DNA of 64,000 bases from Warburgia ugandensis (lineage: Eukaryota; Streptophyta; Magnoliopsida; Canellales; Canellaceae), in the NCBI GenBank assembly GCA_035236585.1, contig CP141138.1, positions 24,749,437 through 24,813,436 of the forward strand, read 5' to 3'. Every line of letters starts with the position of its first letter. Within the stretch, counting starts at the first letter, position 1. Of the stretch, positions 60,801-64,000 are shown piece by piece. Made by a program: the position numbers and the translations under genes. Below the pieces are notes generated by a model. That model was not told where the DNA came from and searched no databases. It saw only the letters and a program-made list of their open reading frames with translations.

Positions 60801-61079
60801 AATATATAAGTCCTTATGTCTCAGTAACATACATAAGATCAAACCTTGTTTAAGGTATTACAGTGTCAACTTGAAGTATAAGTTCAAAATCAAGGTAGCC
60901 AGTCCAGTTAATCATTTGTCTTGATGTTATAATTGGGATTAAATAAGTGTTTTAAGTTCATTTTATATCTGTCGCTAATCTGGGTGCATATCATATTTCT
61001 AAGTATTATCATTGGCTAAATGTGTATACATATACTAAATTCCAATCAATGCGTATAGTTTCCATTCTTTTTTTTGGGT
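57834..61079 (-). mobile_element. Mosaic of gypsy LTR fragments
   Basis: Holds 58805-59345 (inverted copy of 46066-46565) and 59440-59960 (direct copy of 51870-52390), joined by sequence that also matches the LTR near 51740. No coding sequence beyond a few codons next to 57834. Consistent with minus-strand long-LTR remnants. Confidence 0.55.
59440..59960. repeat. Direct copy of 51870-52390
   Basis: Shared landmarks include TATGCTCRTAGGGCC, GGTATCAATATCAT, TTAGTGGCCAA, AGCATAGGGTC and GCACATAGYATGC, in the same order and spacing. Confidence 0.75.
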
Positions 61080-62313
61080 GTTACAACTAGGATAACGGTA
61101 ACATTTTGATTTGGTAATTTAAAAGGTGTCACAAGATAATGCCTAAATTTATCACATACTACCATAATTTGAGGAATTAAAGACAATACTTTATAAATCA
61201 TCATCTGCATTCAATCATTCTTATAAAGACATGGCAATTATTAAACTTTCCACAATAGCAATCTTAAGCCACCTACCTCGTATGACATTTATCCTTGGTT
61301 CTTGTATGTACCTCCTTCAGCTTGATATCTCAATTAGCCAATTCATAGGTTTTGTAGTCAATCCATAGATGGATTGCTCCAGTTGTGTCTCTCTCACTAA
61401 TTAATGTAATAGGAAAGCAAAGATAAGCTAATCTGTAGCTCCAACCATGGAATCACTACAGATCAGAAAGAAATGTAGTACTTGATCTTGCAGATCTGGG
61501 ATTAGATGGTTAATCAATAGTTAGATCTTAGGAATGGTAAGATCACGTATCAGATTACCTAGTGTGAAATCTACATTCACACCTAAGAGGAGCTCATATT
61601 GATCATCGATTTAAGTAGTAAGTGGTTAATTAATGGTCAAATCATCTCTCAGGGATGGATGTGTCAAAGATCTAATGTTTTAATGAAAAATCTAGGGTAA
61701 AATGGTGATGAATGGATTAGATCCATTACATATTTGGTTTTTGGAGATAGATCAATCTTTGGATCATAGTGAATGGATCAAATTAATGGTTGGAATAAGT
61801 TTAGATATGCCATTTAGAGGCAGGTCAATAGTTGGATCATGGTAGGTCTCTGTAAAAATAATCATAGATCCATCATTCAAAGATAGATCAATGATTAGAT
61901 CTTGACGAATGGTTGGTCATAGATTTGGCGATCTAGTCTAATTAAGTGTCTAATCATGATCGACAATAAAATCTTCTCCGATCAACAAATAGACAGATGG
62001 GTATTGTTCCTGACATGGCAAGGATTGCAGTGGTTATCTCGAATATGCTAAATCAATAATAGATTGGCATAATAAGGCGTCAAAGCTTAAGACGGACTCA
62101 GCTTATCGAGGCGAGTCAGGAGTTGGTGACACGGACAGGTTGCCTTGCCTAACTCACTAGAGGAGGAAGGAAACAAGAGGGAAAATGGGGGGAGATGTAT
62201 GGATGGTGGGGCTGTTGGAAGAAAGCAAAACGGAGAGGGAGAGACGGGACTGTGCTAGTAGGAGGGAGAAGGGGGAGCAGGATTGGTGTGGCCTATTAGT
62301 CGGGCTACACTTG

Positions 62314-62315
<2 letters not shown>
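61080..62315. other. Repeat-like AT-rich DNA, no gene recognised
   Basis: Many short variants of GGATCAT/TGGATCAA motifs at 61500-61950, but no clean unit. The purine content rises sharply after 62160. Confidence 0.35.

Positions 62316-62365
<50 letters not shown>
62316..62365 (+). repeat. (GA)n microsatellite, about 25 repeats
   Basis: Pure GA tract of about 50 bp in a purine-rich region that continues, interrupted, to about 62912. Confidence 0.97.
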
Positions 62366-62368
<3 letters not shown>

Positions 62369-63421
62369 CAGGGAAAGAAGGAAAGGGGGTGTGGTCGGCC
62401 TGCTTAGGCTGCCGAGCCATGTCTCATCGGTGGAGGGGAATAGGGAGAGAGGAGGAGAGGAATGGGGCTAACAATAGTAGGTCGTGTTGGCTAGAGGGGA
62501 CCGAGACAGTGAGGAATGGGGGAAGGGATTGACGTGGTCTGCCAGTCAGGCTACGTCGGTCCGAGAATAATAGAGGGAAATCATGAGGGTCCGCGTGGCC
62601 AGCCTATGCACATTGATGTGTTGAGTGGGCCGTATTGGAGGGAAAACCGATAAGGGGTTTTTTGGTTGAAGGGGAAACAGGGAGAAGGAAGCGGGAATGA
62701 TGAGCTTATCAACTGCGCCATCCCCTGTGGGTCTAGGCATCGGAGAAGGGAAGGAGGAGAGAGGGGTGTTTGGGTGCGCAAGTGGTTGATGGCCCTGGTT
62801 CGGTCGCCACTTGGGGCTACCTGGAACGAAACCCGAGAGGAGGAACACTAGGGCGAGGATGGTTCCATGGGTGGTTGACCAGATGAAGGGAGAGGGAGAG
62901 AAAGAGAGAGGCAATGTAGGCGAAGGGGCTCATCGGTGGGTCTATGGCCGGTAGGATGAGCAGGAAAACAGGGAAGATAGAAGGACATGTGGATGCTAGG
63001 GTTTTTCCTTTTCTCCTACATTCCCCTGTCTTTTCCTATTTTCTAGGTCGTCCTATAGTGTGGGGAAGTCAAGTGTTGTGTGGTGGATCAGGCCTCCCCG
63101 CATGTCAAGCCCAGCTCCACACATTGCAAGTCATCTGCAAAGTCAGAAAACCAAACAAGGTGGGGGTGTCATTATCAATTTGGACCCCACTAAGTAAATT
63201 TTGGGGGTTTTTCCACCTCGATCTCCGGTTTGCACAAAATTAGTGTTTCTGGAATAGTCTCAATGCATAATTTTATTTTTGATGGTTTCACCAAATTTTG
63301 AGTTTTTCAAGGGGGTCACTTCCTTCAAATTCAATTTCCAAGGAATTAAAATTAAAATTTTATTTCAATTAAAATATAATATAGTTACCTAAAAATTAAC
63401 TAAAATTTTGTGGTTGTTACA
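62366..63421 (-). mobile_element. Minus-strand gypsy LTR, second copy of the 45.4-kb type
   Basis: From 62920 it matches 45428-45906 (GGGTCTATGGC, TTTTTCCTTTTCTCC, TTCCCCTGTCTTTTCC). On the minus strand it starts TGTAACAACCAC at 63421, after a purine tract GAGGGAAGA. Upstream of 62920 it carries about 550 bp that the first copy lacks. Confidence 0.7.
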
Positions 63422-64000
63422 TTCTTCCCTCATAGAGATTTCATCCTCGAAATTGTTCCTCATAATTTCTTAGGTAATTCTAAATGCATTTCATTCCCCA
63501 AATTCCTTTATATCATTCATTATGCAACACTAGATGGAAATGTGGGCATGAATTTGTGTATTTCAAATCAAGGGCTGTGCACGTTCATTTGGCCTCATTT
63601 GTTTTAAGTGTGTTGGCTCGACAGACTTATTTCAGAGGCGAAAAGGCTGCTGTACCTGAGTTCTCTTTTGTTCTTCCTATTCCTAAACTAGATTTGAGTT
63701 GTATTTGCATATTTGGAGGAGAAATTAATAGATTAGCTATATTGTATCATATTTTTCTTCTGATCTCCATATATTTTCATCTCGTACATTTTTTTTGCAA
63801 TAAGAAAGCGTTCGTTGACCTTCTCTCATATCTTGAGTATTGTCATGACAAACATATGTGAGTGATCCGCTCATTCAGGGTAGGGTAATTTACAATGTCT
63901 ATGTAGTTCATTTTTTTATTCGATAATACTTTTTCTTAATATATGGTTCATGTGTATTGGGTCCCTAGGGGTTTCGCAGTGATTATATGGACATAATTAA
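63422..64000 (-). mobile_element. Gypsy internal 3' end and unassigned sequence
   Basis: 63422-63628 matches 45907-46117 and on the minus strand ends with a NFEDEISMRE-like coding remnant. From 63629 to the window end nothing is recognised. Confidence 0.5.

Overview
This window is nuclear DNA from a flowering plant. Two intron-containing genes of the ubiquitin-proteasome pathway can be reconstructed, with canonical GT-AG introns and close matches to plant protein families. The rest is a dense plant transposon landscape: RTE-type LINEs, Au SINEs, Ty3/gypsy chromovirus pieces, solo LTRs and a TRIM-like element. The species cannot be named from this sequence. The long transposon-filled introns suggest a medium or large genome.

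Layout. 1-7.5 kb: AT-rich intergenic DNA with an Au SINE, then a decayed RTE LINE (copy A) interrupted by a tandem TRIM-like LTR array. 8.0-10.2 kb: a 2.15-kb solo LTR with a perfect 5-bp target duplication and a 51-bp minisatellite. 11.69-26.17 kb, minus strand: a ubiquitin-specific protease of the UBP23 type, 11 exons and 1065 codons. Its intron 6 holds RTE copy B, itself hit by an Au SINE. Its intron 2 holds a roughly 305-bp-period degenerate tandem array interrupted by a 387-bp solo LTR. 27.3 kb: another Au SINE. 29.79-42.72 kb, minus strand: the 20S proteasome beta4 subunit (PBD type), 3 exons and 216 codons, with a 12.2-kb second intron. That intron contains RTE copy C, split by a nearly complete 5.49-kb chromovirus. 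43-64 kb: gene-free DNA made of gypsy fragments, mostly minus strand with LTRs about 3 kb long. It includes degenerate gag and integrase pieces, direct and inverted duplications and long GA tracts.

How it fits together. The two host genes act in one pathway: a deubiquitinase and a structural subunit of the 20S proteasome core. They are neighbours on the same strand, but nothing shows co-regulation. No new protein system was found. The unusual content is structural: precisely dated nested insertions, microsatellites grown inside or at the edges of retrotransposon coding sequence, a TRIM-like tandem array, and a three-unit repeat in the tail of the deubiquitinase.
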